64,000 bases of DNA from Zunongwangia profunda SM-A87 (GTDB lineage: Bacteria > Bacteroidota > Bacteroidia > Flavobacteriales > Flavobacteriaceae). The stretch is taken from contig NC_014041.1 in assembly GCF_000023465.1 (NCBI RefSeq), forward strand, positions 3,540,001-3,604,000, read 5' to 3'. A model generated the notes under the pieces. The model was given only the letters and a program-made list of their open reading frames with translations, was not told the origin of the DNA and searched no databases. Of this stretch, positions 54,772 to 62,955 are shown piece by piece. Within the stretch, counting starts at the first letter, position 1; each line of letters opens with the position of its first letter. A program made the translations under genes and the position numbers.

Positions 54772-55626
54772 CTACGCTGCTAGTTTAAGGTTATACATGT
54801 CTAATTCAAATTCTCTTATAGTTCTATTTCCTAAAAAGGAATGTCTTCTTCTATTATTATACCAAGTTTCTATCCATCCAAAGATGGATAACTCCGCTTC
54901 AGATCTCAACTTATAATTGTGCCTATAAACCCATTCTACCTTTAATGATTTAAAGAACGATTCAGCAATGGCATTATCCCAGCAATTACCTTTTCTGCTC
55001 ATAGATTGGTTTACTAAGCCATTGTAACTTTTAATTAATGAGGTAAACTTATGGCTGGCATATTGTATACCTCGGTCGGAATGAAAAATTAAAGACTGGG
55101 TTAAAGTAGTTTTCTTTATAGCCATATGCCAAGCCTTAATAATAGTGTCTTCTGTACTTAGATTATCGCTTAGAGCCCATCCAACAACTTTGCGGTTAAA
55201 CAAATCAATAATGACAGTAAGGTATAACCAGCCCTGTTTGGTTTTGATATAGGTTATATCGCTTACCCAAACTTGATCCTGTCGGCTTACTTCAAAGTTT
55301 TGGTTTAATAAATTAGGAGCTATGGGGTAATTATGTTGACTATATGTGGTTGCTTTAAACTTACGTTTTCGTTTTGCAAACAAATAATTAGCACTCATAA
55401 TACGTGCAACTCTAGGCTTTGATATTTTATAGCCTAATGTCTCTAGTTCTGTTTTTATTCTAGGTGAACCATAGCTTTGAAAGCTATCTTTAAATATAGA
55501 TTTAATAAGCCCAGTTACCTTTTGATTTTCTAACCATAATTTACTTGGTCCCGATTGTAACCAATGGTAATAGCCACTTTTGCTTACTTTCAATATTTTA
55601 CACATCGTCTCGACAGGAAATCTCAT
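54772..55626 (-). CDS. IS3/IS150-type OrfB transposase
   Basis: The 284-residue rve-type integrase core has DDE residues in QVWVSDITYIKT, SLIFHSDRGIQYASHKF and NAIAESFFKSLKVEW. It starts in the -1 frame relative to OrfA; fusion by frameshift at the A-rich junction is expected. Confidence 0.9.
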   Translation of the reverse strand: MRFPVETMCKILKVSKSGYYHWLQSGPSKLWLENQKVTGLIKSIFKDSFQSYGSPRIKTELETLGYKISKPRVARIMSANYLFAKRKRKFKATTYSQHNYPIAPNLLNQNFEVSRQDQVWVSDITYIKTKQGWLYLTVIIDLFNRKVVGWALSDNLSTEDTIIKAWHMAIKKTTLTQSLIFHSDRGIQYASHKFTSLIKSYNGLVNQSMSRKGNCWDNAIAESFFKSLKVEWVYRHNYKLRSEAELSIFGWIETWYNNRRRHSFLGNRTIREFELDMYNLKLAA

Positions 55627-55637
55627 AAGGTGTTGTT

Positions 55638-55976
55638 TTATAAACCTGTATTTTTCTTGTCGCTCGCGGAGAAGATGCTGATGGCCTTTTTTAAGATGTC
55701 TCGTTCTAACTCGGCTTCTTTTAATGCCTTTTTTAATCGGGCTATCTCTTTTTCTTCATCGGTCATTTTAGGATTACCACGGCCAGGGAAACTGTTGTTA
55801 CCGTAATCTTTTAACTCTCTACGCCAACGGTAAAGTACAGATGGAAATATATCCAAGTCTTCACATACTTGTTTTACATTGCCTTTAGCATAACTTAACT
55901 CGACTGCTTTTTGTTTAAATTCTAAGGTGTAATGTTTAGATTTTCTTCTCATAATTGCTAAGGTAATAACTAGCAA
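55638..55976 (-). CDS. IS3/IS150-type OrfA
   Basis: The helix-turn-helix and leucine zipper are in HYTLEFKQKAVELSYAKGNVKQVCEDLDIF and EIARLKKALKEAELERDILKKAISIF. The likely start is the ATG at 55952 (MRRKSKHYTLEFKQ). GACAAGAAAAATACAGG near its end may be the frameshift site. Confidence 0.88.
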   Translation of the reverse strand: MLVITLAIMRRKSKHYTLEFKQKAVELSYAKGNVKQVCEDLDIFPSVLYRWRRELKDYGNNSFPGRGNPKMTDEEKEIARLKKALKEAELERDILKKAISIFSASDKKNTGL

Positions 55977-56442
55977 AAATATTCTCTCAACTTAGTGTCC
56001 GGTCTAATGTAGTAATTCCACCCAAAAGAAAATGATTGGAAAAAATTTAGTATTTCGTCTTTAATTGAAAGCAATCGTGACTTTACTAAAGGATTTTTCA
56101 TTGACTGCGGTTTAGATGACCCATTGCTTTCAAATACATTAAAAATCAAAGATTTGGCATTATCTAAAAAATTACCCATAAGATTTTCAGTTCAACCCGG
56201 AGAACACAACACAGAATATTGGAGAAAATCCATTGAGTATCATTTTATCTATTTTAAGCAGCATCTAAAATCGATTTAAAAGACCTTCGAAACAATGAAA
56301 GTTTATATTATTTGAAAATCTCGAATTCACTTCAACAGATCAATATTTTATAAATGATTCGATTAAAATAGAACAAACAAATCAACAACAACCAGAAAAC
56401 TTGGTTTTCTTCCGTTGTATATGTGAAGTGCAAAAATCACTA

Positions 56443-56575
56443 TTGCCAACAGCGATTCATCACAAATTCCGGGTATTGTGAAAAAAGCGTAAATTTAGTG
56501 AGGAAAGAAAATGGTAATCCGACAAGTCCGTATCCCTACTCACGCAACTTGCGATAACCGCAAACCGTTTTGCGC
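56443..56575 (+). other. attC-like site 17 (family A)
   Basis: Left core TTGCCAAC, arms GCGATTCATCACAAATTCCGGG and CACGCAACTTGCGATAACCGC, closing core GTTTTGCGC (56567-56575). It is the last recognisable site of the array. Confidence 0.75.
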
Positions 56576-56612
56576 AGGCTAAAAAAACCTCTTAGATATA
56601 TTCAAATTTTAG

Positions 56613-56765
56613 ATGAATCCAATAATCAATATTTTTAAAAAACACATTAATTTTTCAAATTTTTGGATAAAAAATGGTTTTATACTTGTAGCCTTATCCA
56701 TAGTAGTAAATCATCTTGTAGCGCCTGAACATTTCCCACTAAATAAAGCCTACAGATTCCCTTAA
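56613..56765 (+). pseudogene. Last cassette gene: membrane protein truncated by IS3
   Basis: The frame (MNPIINIFKKHINFSNFWIK, then NGFILVALSIVVNHLVAPEH) has one hydrophobic helix and runs into the IS3 left end at about 56751, where it stops. The remaining cassette and any later ones are gone. Confidence 0.55.
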
Positions 56766-56815
56766 AAGGGAACTGTTTAAAAGTATACTATTTTGCTTAA
56801 TTTTAAACAGTAATT

Positions 56816-57115
56816 ATGAAGAAGAGTAACTATTCACCACAACAAATCGCCAAGATTTTAAAGGAATTTGATAACGGCAAAACGGCCGCTGAGATCAGCC
56901 GGGAGTACAAAATCAGCACAGCTACTTTTTACAAGTGGCGGGAACGCTATGGCGGTATGAACGGTAAAGAACTCAAGCGTTTAAAAGACCTTGAAGAAGA
57001 AAATCGAAGGCTCAAGCAGATGTATGCCAATTTATCGCTGGATCATCAAATGGCCAAAGAGATTATTGAAAACCTGCCTGCCGGCAGGCAGGAAAGCTTT
57101 AAAGCCCTGCCGTAA
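56816..57115 (+). CDS. IS3 OrfA (intact)
   Basis: The helix-turn-helix protein (SPQQIAKILKEFDNGKTAAE, ISTATFYKWRERYGG) lacks the stop seen in copy 1. The palindrome CCTGCCTGCCGGCAGGCAGG is at 57073-57092, near its end. Confidence 0.85.
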   Translation: MKKSNYSPQQIAKILKEFDNGKTAAEISREYKISTATFYKWRERYGGMNGKELKRLKDLEEENRRLKQMYANLSLDHQMAKEIIENLPAGRQESFKALP

Positions 57116-57439
57116 ACGAGCTATCACAAAAGAACTTATTCATTACGGTATGAGTAGGGCATGCCGTGTGTTGAATATGAGTAAGAGTGTTTATTACTAC
57201 AGTCCTTTGCCGAAGAACGACACTGCGATCGAAACAGCTTTACAACAAAAGGCTGAAGAACATTCGGAAGAGGGCTTTTGGATGGCTTATGAACGATTAC
57301 GCCATGAAGGTAAGCCTTGGAACCATAAACGGGTGTACCGGGTCTATAAAAAACTTGGTTTAAGTTTAAGAAGAAAGGTAAAAAAGCGATTACCAACCAG
57401 ACAGAGTCAAAGAACCTTTGGAAGTTCCATTAGCTCCAG
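56991..57439 (+). pseudogene. IS3 OrfB, truncated
   Basis: OrfB reads as in copy 1 up to KVKKRLP, then shifts frame within a small change (ACCAACCAGACAG) and is cut before the catalytic domain. It cannot make a working transposase. Confidence 0.85.
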
Positions 57440-57485
57440 TTATTAAAGCAAGTTTACCATCCAGTTCTTTATTTTCTTTGTTCAT
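57434..57485 (-). pseudogene. SDR oxidoreductase, first codons only
   Basis: From the ATG at 57485, MNKENKELDGKLALITGA is the N-terminus of a classical short-chain dehydrogenase, cut by the IS3 element. The palindromic operator TGAAACGTTTGTTTCA is directly upstream. Confidence 0.7.
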
Positions 57486-57500
57486 AAAAATGCTATTTAT

Positions 57501-57516
57501 TGAAACGTTTGTTTCA
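57501..57516. promoter_or_regulatory. TetR-type operator in front of the lost SDR gene
   Basis: TGAAACGTTTGTTTCA is a perfect 6-bp inverted repeat around GTTT. Related sequences lie at 58147 and 59137, each before a gene near the TetR regulator at 58189. Confidence 0.6.
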
Positions 57517-57532
57517 TAATAAATTATAAAAT

Positions 57533-58135
57533 TTATATAACAGTTACAGGATCGCGTAAAATTGTTTGGAGATGCTCCTGACTTTGTCCCTTTTCAAAAT
57601 TCACCAAGTGTATCTCCTGATTCATCCCCGATTTTCTAAGTCCGTTAGCGGTGGCGAATTGCTGTAAAACAGGGAGTGTTTCCAGTTCTCCGGCAAAGGG
57701 CCCCATATGTAATAACTGCACACATTTACCGGAAGTATGGCTAAATCGTTCGACTTGATTGGCAAATGGAATTTGATCCAAATCTTTCACAATCTTTTAA
57801 ATTTGTTCTTTTGTAATGGTTTCTGGTATTCGGATAGCGATACGATAATTTAACAAATCTAAATCTACTGAGGTATAAAAATTCCCAATGTCCACGAAAC
57901 CAGTTTCAGCTTCATTATACCAATAAAAAATTTCTACAATATGATCTTCTAATGCCTCTTCAGTCCTATCGTATACTTCCTGAAGCTTTTCAGAAAATTG
58001 TATCATCATTTTCTTTTTTTTGTAGAAAATAGATGTTCCAGGGCTTCCTTCTCCCAATACACTTATGTATGTAGTTTTGGGAATAACCACCACTTCCGGT
58101 TCTTGTTTTGCTTTGTAATAATTTTGGAGGTTCAT
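57533..58135 (-). pseudogene. GyrI-like small-molecule-binding protein with in-frame stop
   Basis: The first part (from 58135: NYYKAKQEPEVVVIPKTTYI, VLGEGSPGTSIFYKKK) and the second (DLDQIPFANQVERFSHTSGK, VQLLHMGPFAGELETLP) together make a whole GyrI-like domain of about 200 residues. They lie in the same frame, separated by a single TAA after KEQI (57797). The stop could be a recent mutation. A GTG at 57790 might restart translation. Confidence 0.7.
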
Positions 58136-58146
58136 TATACTATTTT

Positions 58147-58175
58147 ATTTTAAAATATTTGTTTCAGAATAAATT
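58147..58175. promoter_or_regulatory. Possible TetR operator before the GyrI-like gene
   Basis: AAAATATTTGTTTCAGAATAAA shares TTTGTTTCA with the operator at 57501, but the other half is weak. Confidence 0.4.
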
Positions 58176-58188
58176 ATAAAAATTAGGA

Positions 58189-58764
58189 TCAGCTCAGTTG
58201 CTTTAATAAAAAGTCTGCCATTTTCTTGATTCGTCGTGGATCTTTATGAATAATAAAAGACTCGTGCCAACCTGAAAAGTGGTTTATGATATAATCGGTT
58301 ATCATTGCGGCATCTTCACTGACTGTTATTTCCTTTCTGTCAATGGCTTTACTTATAAGATTATACAGTAAATTATACGTAAATTTATGATCCATTTTAA
58401 TAACCTTCTGTACCTGTTCATCGTGGGCAGCAATTTCAAAAGTGGTTTTGATCGCCAAGCAGCTATTGGGCTCATTAGTAATGGTATATACAGAAGACTG
58501 TATGAACTTTTCAATGGCTTTCATTGGAGAGCTAATGCGGGCTAGTTGCTTAGTAGCCGCTTCCATTCGGGATTCCGTATAATGTTTAATACAACGTATA
58601 AACAACTCGTGCTTATCCCCAATACTGTTATACAAACTGCTGCTGTTAATCCCCATAGCCTCCGTTAAATCACGCATTTTGGTGCCATTGTACCCTTTCT
58701 TCCAAAAGACATCCATTGCTCTGGAAATTGCCAATGCTTCATCAAACTCAACATTTCTAGCCAT
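58189..58764 (-). CDS. TetR-family transcriptional regulator
   Basis: Starting at 58764 (MARNVEFDEALAISRAMDVF) it has the TetR helix-turn-helix FWKKGYNGTKMRDLTEAMGINSSSLYNSIGDKHELF and a C-terminal ligand domain. The frame also opens two codons earlier. Similar palindromes with the GAAAC/GTTTC half-site occur before three adjacent genes, so it probably controls them. Confidence 0.88.
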   Translation of the reverse strand: MARNVEFDEALAISRAMDVFWKKGYNGTKMRDLTEAMGINSSSLYNSIGDKHELFIRCIKHYTESRMEAATKQLARISSPMKAIEKFIQSSVYTITNEPNSCLAIKTTFEIAAHDEQVQKVIKMDHKFTYNLLYNLISKAIDRKEITVSEDAAMITDYIINHFSGWHESFIIHKDPRRIKKMADFLLKQLS

Positions 58765-58793
58765 ATACAATTACAATTTTATTCAACAAGCTT

Positions 58794-59111
58794 TTAAAAA
58801 AGTTGTTCAGTTTTGTTCAAAAATTTATCCGTAGCTTCTTCTATATCTATTTCTGTGCGGTCTGCCAAAATAGTCAGCCACCATACACATTCCCCTAATT
58901 TATGTTCTAGTTCTTTTTTTGAATTTGTTTTAGGCCAACGCTCTTGTTGGGACATTATATTTCTCCCTACCAAACCGGCATCGGTTAAAAAGGCAAGAGC
59001 GTCTTCTTCCACCGTCCATTCGGTTTGATGATGCTGCTTTTCCAGTTGATGATAAGACTTCCTGATCTGTTTAGAACGTTCTTTTAATTGTATAAAATCT
59101 AACTTTGCCAT
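58794..59111 (-). CDS. MazG-like nucleotide pyrophosphohydrolase-type protein
   Basis: The 105-residue helical protein has the MazG-like pattern ECVWWLTILADRTEIDIEEATDKFLNKTEQLF, with Glu/Asp ligand positions. MazG-type enzymes remove abnormal nucleoside triphosphates. A 36-bp palindrome sits in front of its start. Confidence 0.7.
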   Translation of the reverse strand: MAKLDFIQLKERSKQIRKSYHQLEKQHHQTEWTVEEDALAFLTDAGLVGRNIMSQQERWPKTNSKKELEHKLGECVWWLTILADRTEIDIEEATDKFLNKTEQLF

Positions 59112-59136
59112 TTTTTGTATTTAAATAAGAGACAAA

Positions 59137-59172
59137 GATACATATTTGAAACATTTGTTTTAAATATGTATC
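59137..59172. promoter_or_regulatory. 36-bp palindrome, likely TetR operator
   Basis: GATACATATTT and AAATATGTATC are perfect arms; the centre GAAACATTTGTTTT resembles the operator at 57501. It lies 26 bp before the MazG-like start. Confidence 0.6.
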
Positions 59173-59184
59173 TAAAAATAAATT

Positions 59185-59520
59185 TTAGGAGACTAAATCT
59201 GCCTTAGCTTCTGCAATCCTACCTTCTCTGAACGTAAAATCAAATATGCCCCCAATTTCTCCTTCTGGAAAATCACCTGTAAATTCGACTTCCAAATGCG
59301 CTGTATTGCCTTTGATAATTAGGTCTTTTAAACGGATTTGTGTATTATACCCTATAAAATAGCTTTCAAAGTAATTTCTAATTCCTTCGTGTCCCTTAAA
59401 TTTTCTACCTACTGATGTATCATCAAGAAAGGCATCCTGGTGATACATCTCTAAATACCGATTAGTGTCATACTCATTACTGGCTTCTAACCAATCATCT
59501 ATAAATTCTTTTATGTCCAT
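59185..59520 (-). CDS. SnoaL-like/NTF2-fold protein
   Basis: The 111-residue protein shows the NTF2-like order: DWLEASNEYDTNRYLEMYHQDAFLDDTSVGRKFKGHEGIRNYFESYFIG and a final IGGIFDFTFREGRI. Members include cyclases and isomerases as well as non-catalytic binders; the role is unknown. It is 13 bp from the Tag gene and probably co-transcribed. Confidence 0.8.
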   Translation of the reverse strand: MDIKEFIDDWLEASNEYDTNRYLEMYHQDAFLDDTSVGRKFKGHEGIRNYFESYFIGYNTQIRLKDLIIKGNTAHLEVEFTGDFPEGEIGGIFDFTFREGRIAEAKADLVS

Positions 59521-59533
59521 TTTTTTATTCCTT

Positions 59534-60079
59534 TTATTGATTCCACATTGGGTTTTCTTTTAATATCTTTTGATATATATCACAATTTTTTGAATGCGCT
59601 CCTGGCAGATATCCGATACTCATCAAAAACTCGTTGACAATTTCACCTCCGGTAAATTTGAACGTTTTTTTAAAAAGTTTCATCCATTCCTGTAATGTTT
59701 TGGGATGATGATATTCCAACCAGTTTTCAAAAGAGCCAAACTCTTCTTGTATTGCTAGAATAGCCTGTGCATTCACAATAGCAGCATTTACTTTTAGCTT
59801 ATTGCGGATAATCCCCGCATCGGCGAGTAAGCGTTCGCGGTCTTTTTCAGTATAGGCGGCCACTTTTTTAATAGAAAAATTACTGTAGGCATTACGTAAA
59901 TTGTCTTCTTTTTTTAAAATGGTTTCCCAACTCAGCCCGGCTTGATTGATTTCCATTAATAGCCTACCGAAGAGTTCATCATCATTATGTATCGGAAAGC
60001 CATAATGGTGGTCGTGATAATTCTTGTGGAGGCTTTTTCTAGGCTCCTGCATTGTTTCTATAACTGTGCAATAACTCAT
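59534..60079 (-). CDS. tag: DNA-3-methyladenine glycosylase I
   Basis: The 181-residue protein has the Tag signature YHDHHYGFPIHNDDELFGRLLMEINQAGLSWETIL and the zinc ligands Cys4 (SYC), His in HKNYH and the late HSKNC. The enzyme removes 3-methyladenine from alkylated DNA. Length is that of the family. Confidence 0.9.
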   Translation of the reverse strand: MSYCTVIETMQEPRKSLHKNYHDHHYGFPIHNDDELFGRLLMEINQAGLSWETILKKEDNLRNAYSNFSIKKVAAYTEKDRERLLADAGIIRNKLKVNAAIVNAQAILAIQEEFGSFENWLEYHHPKTLQEWMKLFKKTFKFTGGEIVNEFLMSIGYLPGAHSKNCDIYQKILKENPMWNQ

Positions 60080-60108
60080 TAATAATGTTTTGAATATGAA
60101 TAGTTACG

Positions 60109-61050
60109 CTAATTCAATGAATTTTTAAATTGTAGTGGGGTCTGTGCTGTTTTCTGTTTAAACAGCTTATTGAAAGACTGCGGTCTTTCAAAGCCCAATT
60201 GGTAGGCGATTTCAGCAACAGAAAGGTCAGTGGCGGTTAACAGATACTTTGCCTTTTCCAATAATTTCTGTTGAATATGAAATTGTGTACTTTTTCCCGT
60301 ATGTGCACGAAGCATATCGCTAAGGTAGCGTGATGAAACCTTAAGGTGTTCAGCCAGATCATTTACCGAAGGAATTCCGCTTTTCAAAGTTTCTTCCGTA
60401 TTGAAATAGTGATCTAGGTAGGTTTCCATCTGAGCCACTAAATCACTATTCACATTTTTACGGGTAATGAACTGGCGGTTGTAAAAACGGTTACTATAAT
60501 TCAACAACTGTTCAATCTGGGACACCATAATATCCTGACTAAAATGATCGATTGCCACTTTTAATTCATCATCAATGGTTTTAAAAATCCCCACCGTCGC
60601 TTTCCTTTCTGTATCGGATAGATAAAGCGCCTCTGAAACTCCATATGAAAAAAAGCCATATTCTTTTATCTTATTTGCCAAGGCATAACCCTGTATAAAA
60701 TCAGAATGAAAAAGTAAGGTGATTCCAGAATAATCAGCTTCTTCTTCCAGAGCTTTTACCAATTGCCCCGGAGCATGAAAGGAAAGGTTTCCTTCATCAA
60801 AATCATAATGGCCTTGCCCATATTTGATTTTTCCGTGGAAATTTTTCTTAAAGGATACTTTGTAAAAATTAAGCACCATTCCTTTGGAAAGCTCACTGAC
60901 ATCTGCCTGTATACTTCCATAATCGACCAAACTTATGAGCGGATGTAACGGTTTTGGAAGTCCCATTGCCTTATGTAAAGCGGAAATAGAATTGAATACA
61001 AAGGGTTTCATAGGCTTTAATTTAGGTACGTCTGCTACAAATTTATGCAT
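60109..61050 (-). CDS. AraC-family regulator, paralogue of that at 39671
   Basis: It shows the sensor half (LPKPLHPLISLVDYGSIQAD, IKYGQGHYDFDEGNLSFHAPGQ) and AraC domain (LAEHLKVSSRYLSDMLRAHTG, SVAEIAYQLGFERPQSFNKLFKQKT). It lies 28 bp after an SDR gene on the same strand and may regulate it. Confidence 0.88.
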   Translation of the reverse strand: MHKFVADVPKLKPMKPFVFNSISALHKAMGLPKPLHPLISLVDYGSIQADVSELSKGMVLNFYKVSFKKNFHGKIKYGQGHYDFDEGNLSFHAPGQLVKALEEEADYSGITLLFHSDFIQGYALANKIKEYGFFSYGVSEALYLSDTERKATVGIFKTIDDELKVAIDHFSQDIMVSQIEQLLNYSNRFYNRQFITRKNVNSDLVAQMETYLDHYFNTEETLKSGIPSVNDLAEHLKVSSRYLSDMLRAHTGKSTQFHIQQKLLEKAKYLLTATDLSVAEIAYQLGFERPQSFNKLFKQKTAQTPLQFKNSLN

Positions 61051-61078
61051 TACATTTATGTTGGCTTATTAATCAAAT

Positions 61079-61879
61079 TTAATTGAACATCAATTTTATC
61101 CGCTGGTACTGTTGTTCAGCCCCTTGCTCAGTGCGCTCCTTATATAACTCAATGGCATCTTCTCCGGCAACATAGCGCAGCTGGTCTTTCCCATCGATAG
61201 CTGCTTGGTAAATGACCTTCGCAATAGCTATGGCTTCAGTATAATTTTCCAGTTGCTCCGGGCTATACCCTTCACTGACTTTGGCTACTAAATGTTCATA
61301 AGCCGGATGTTGCCCCACATCCATCGAGCGCGTAGCAAAATCTGTTTTAATACCTCCAGGTGCTACCATCTTTACACTAATACCAAACCCGGCCAGTTCA
61401 TAAGCTAGACTTTCTGAAAAACCATCAACAGCAAATTTTGTAGCTGAATAAACAGAGCAGGTTGGAAATCCTAACAGACCAAAACTTGAAGTGATATTGA
61501 TAAAACCGCCAGATTTTTGGTTTCTAAAATAAGGAAGAAAAGCTTTGGTTACAGCTATAACACCTAACAAGTTAGTATTGATCTGTTTTGTAATTTGTCC
61601 TTCAGTTAAGCTTTCCAAAGGCCCAATAAGTCCATACCCAGCATTATTCAAGACCAGGTCAATTTTATAATTTTCTGTAAGTTCATTGACTAAAGAATCT
61701 ATGTTTTCTGTTTCAGTGATATCCAGTTGATGGATAGAAACATTTTCTAATACTGACAGTTCCTGTTCTTTTTCAGGATTACGCATTGTGGCAATGACTT
61801 GCCATCCGTTCTTTTGAAATAATTTGGCGGTTTCCTTTCCTAATCCGGAAGAGGCTCCGGTAATAAAAATAGTTTTCAT
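61079..61879 (-). CDS. Short-chain dehydrogenase/reductase
   Basis: The ATG at 61879 gives MKTIFITGASSGLGKETAKL, the usual SDR start; the frame is open to 62008 but the extra part has no merit. TGxxxGxG, NNAGYGLIGP (NNAG), the Ser in NITSSFG and YSATK (YxxxK) are all present. The group acts on small carbonyl compounds with NADP(H). Confidence 0.88.
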   Translation of the reverse strand: MKTIFITGASSGLGKETAKLFQKNGWQVIATMRNPEKEQELSVLENVSIHQLDITETENIDSLVNELTENYKIDLVLNNAGYGLIGPLESLTEGQITKQINTNLLGVIAVTKAFLPYFRNQKSGGFINITSSFGLLGFPTCSVYSATKFAVDGFSESLAYELAGFGISVKMVAPGGIKTDFATRSMDVGQHPAYEHLVAKVSEGYSPEQLENYTEAIAIAKVIYQAAIDGKDQLRYVAGEDAIELYKERTEQGAEQQYQRIKLMFN

Positions 61880-62008
61880 TGTGATATAGTTTAAATTTCT
61901 ATCCCACAAAGATGAGCCGAAGTAGGTACTAAAATGTTTCCGAAATGGTATGTATTGTTTCCTTATTGACGTATGAAAAATGATTAGGTTAATAAGATTC
62001 GAATCCAA

Positions 62009-62245
62009 TTAACTTAACTCACTAAAAAAATCGAACCGGTTGTAAATATTACATTATTCATAGTTTTAACAAGAAAAGAATGAAAAATTTTCAATAAAAA
62101 AGAACAATAAGATAAAAAGGGATGCTAAAATAGCGGGAAAAAGAGAATGTTGTATATAAAGAAATAGAATTGATAAAAACATTACCGGCTATAGGGTAAT
62201 GGGCTTGGCAATGTGCAGAATGTAACTTTAGAAACCTTTTTAAGA
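62009..62245. other. Intergenic region, nothing recognised
   Basis: The stretch is A+T-rich and contains the SDR promoter. No repeats or attachment sites can be seen. Confidence 0.35.
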
Positions 62246-62640
62246 AGTGGTACCATGATAGAAAACTTAAGGACCTGGTATCTTGCTATGGCATTCACGA
62301 GTTTTTTAAAAATTATCAATGAACAGAGCATTGTTATTAGTGACAAAAGCACGAAATATGTTGATATTGCTGATTAGGTAGAAGACCATCTTACAGAAAA
62401 ATCGGATGAAACCACAACTAGGGAAAATTTAAAATGGCTCTATATAGCTATCAGTAATTCTAAACGTACATTCTTAGGTATTTATCACAAAATAGAAGGC
62501 AAGTATTTACAGAATTATCTCAATTAGTTGGTATATAAATTCAACAGAAGGTATTTTTGTAATAGAATTTTCGATAGACTTTTAGTAGCCGTAACACATC
62601 AGTACTGGTGCAAAAGAGTTTTATATCTTATGGTACGCCC
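62246..62640 (+). pseudogene. IS1595 (ISXO2-like) transposase remnant
   Basis: Scattered over frames are KKWYHDRKLKDLVSCYGIHE, IYHKIEGKYLQNYLN (partly deduced across stops) and VYKFNRRYFCNRIFDRLLVA, the typical C-terminus of ISXO2-like transposases. Numerous stops show that it is long dead. Confidence 0.7.
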
Positions 62641-62955
62641 CATTACATTTTCGGTTATCATAGAACAGATATTTACTGTATATTCACAAAGAAAAGGTAT
62701 ACCTCATATTCCTGCAATTTAATCAATCATCCGATAGATTATAGTAGTGAGAAAAATCCAATCTTCTATCAATAATAATTCCTTTTCATAGAGCTAAAGC
62801 CAATTCTTGCAATCCTTCTAAGGGTAACACAAATAGAAAAAGCTTAACCTTTCTTTTTGTAAGTAGAAAGTAAAGAACCTTCCTTCAGCCTTTACAGGCT
62901 TTAGAAAGAAGAGTTTACTTGCATGGTTATTGAGTGTTTAAGAATTAAATAAAAT
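62641..62955. other. Intergenic region with hairpin
   Basis: AAGTAGAAAGTAAAGAACCTT and CCTTCAGCCTTTACAGG suggest weak secondary structure, perhaps a terminator for the membrane gene. Nothing else is seen. Confidence 0.35.

Larger units (their letters stand above)
54768..56020 (-). mobile_element. IS3-family (IS150-type) element
   Basis: About 1.25 kb on the minus strand, with OrfA and OrfB in the usual order. It lies inside the esterase gene. The right end reads TAGACCGGACACTAAG on the minus strand; I could not fix the left repeat or a target duplication precisely. Confidence 0.8.
54162..56280 (+). pseudogene. Secreted esterase (alpha/beta hydrolase) interrupted by IS3
   Basis: The 5' part (54162-54767) has a signal peptide and the nucleophile motif FITGLSMGGYGALSLF, typical of S-formylglutathione hydrolase/esterase D-like proteins. 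The IS at 54768-56020 cuts the gene. The 3' part resumes about 56024 as HPKENDWKKFSISSLIESN with the acid and His in CGLDDPLL and QPGEHNTEYWRKSI, ending at 56280. Both parts are otherwise intact, so the insertion is recent. Confidence 0.85.
56751..57439 (+). mobile_element. IS3-family element, copy 2, 3' truncated
   Basis: The first 690 bp match the element at 25167, including both OrfA and the start of OrfB; the end is lost at 57439 where an SDR gene fragment begins. It marks the right border of the cassette array. Confidence 0.85.

Noticed and set aside
20992..56575. Treating the palindromic spacers as simple terminators or a CRISPR array
   Set aside because: They are too long and lack T tracts, have variable cores that match within cassettes, and are separated by genes, not by short uniform spacers.
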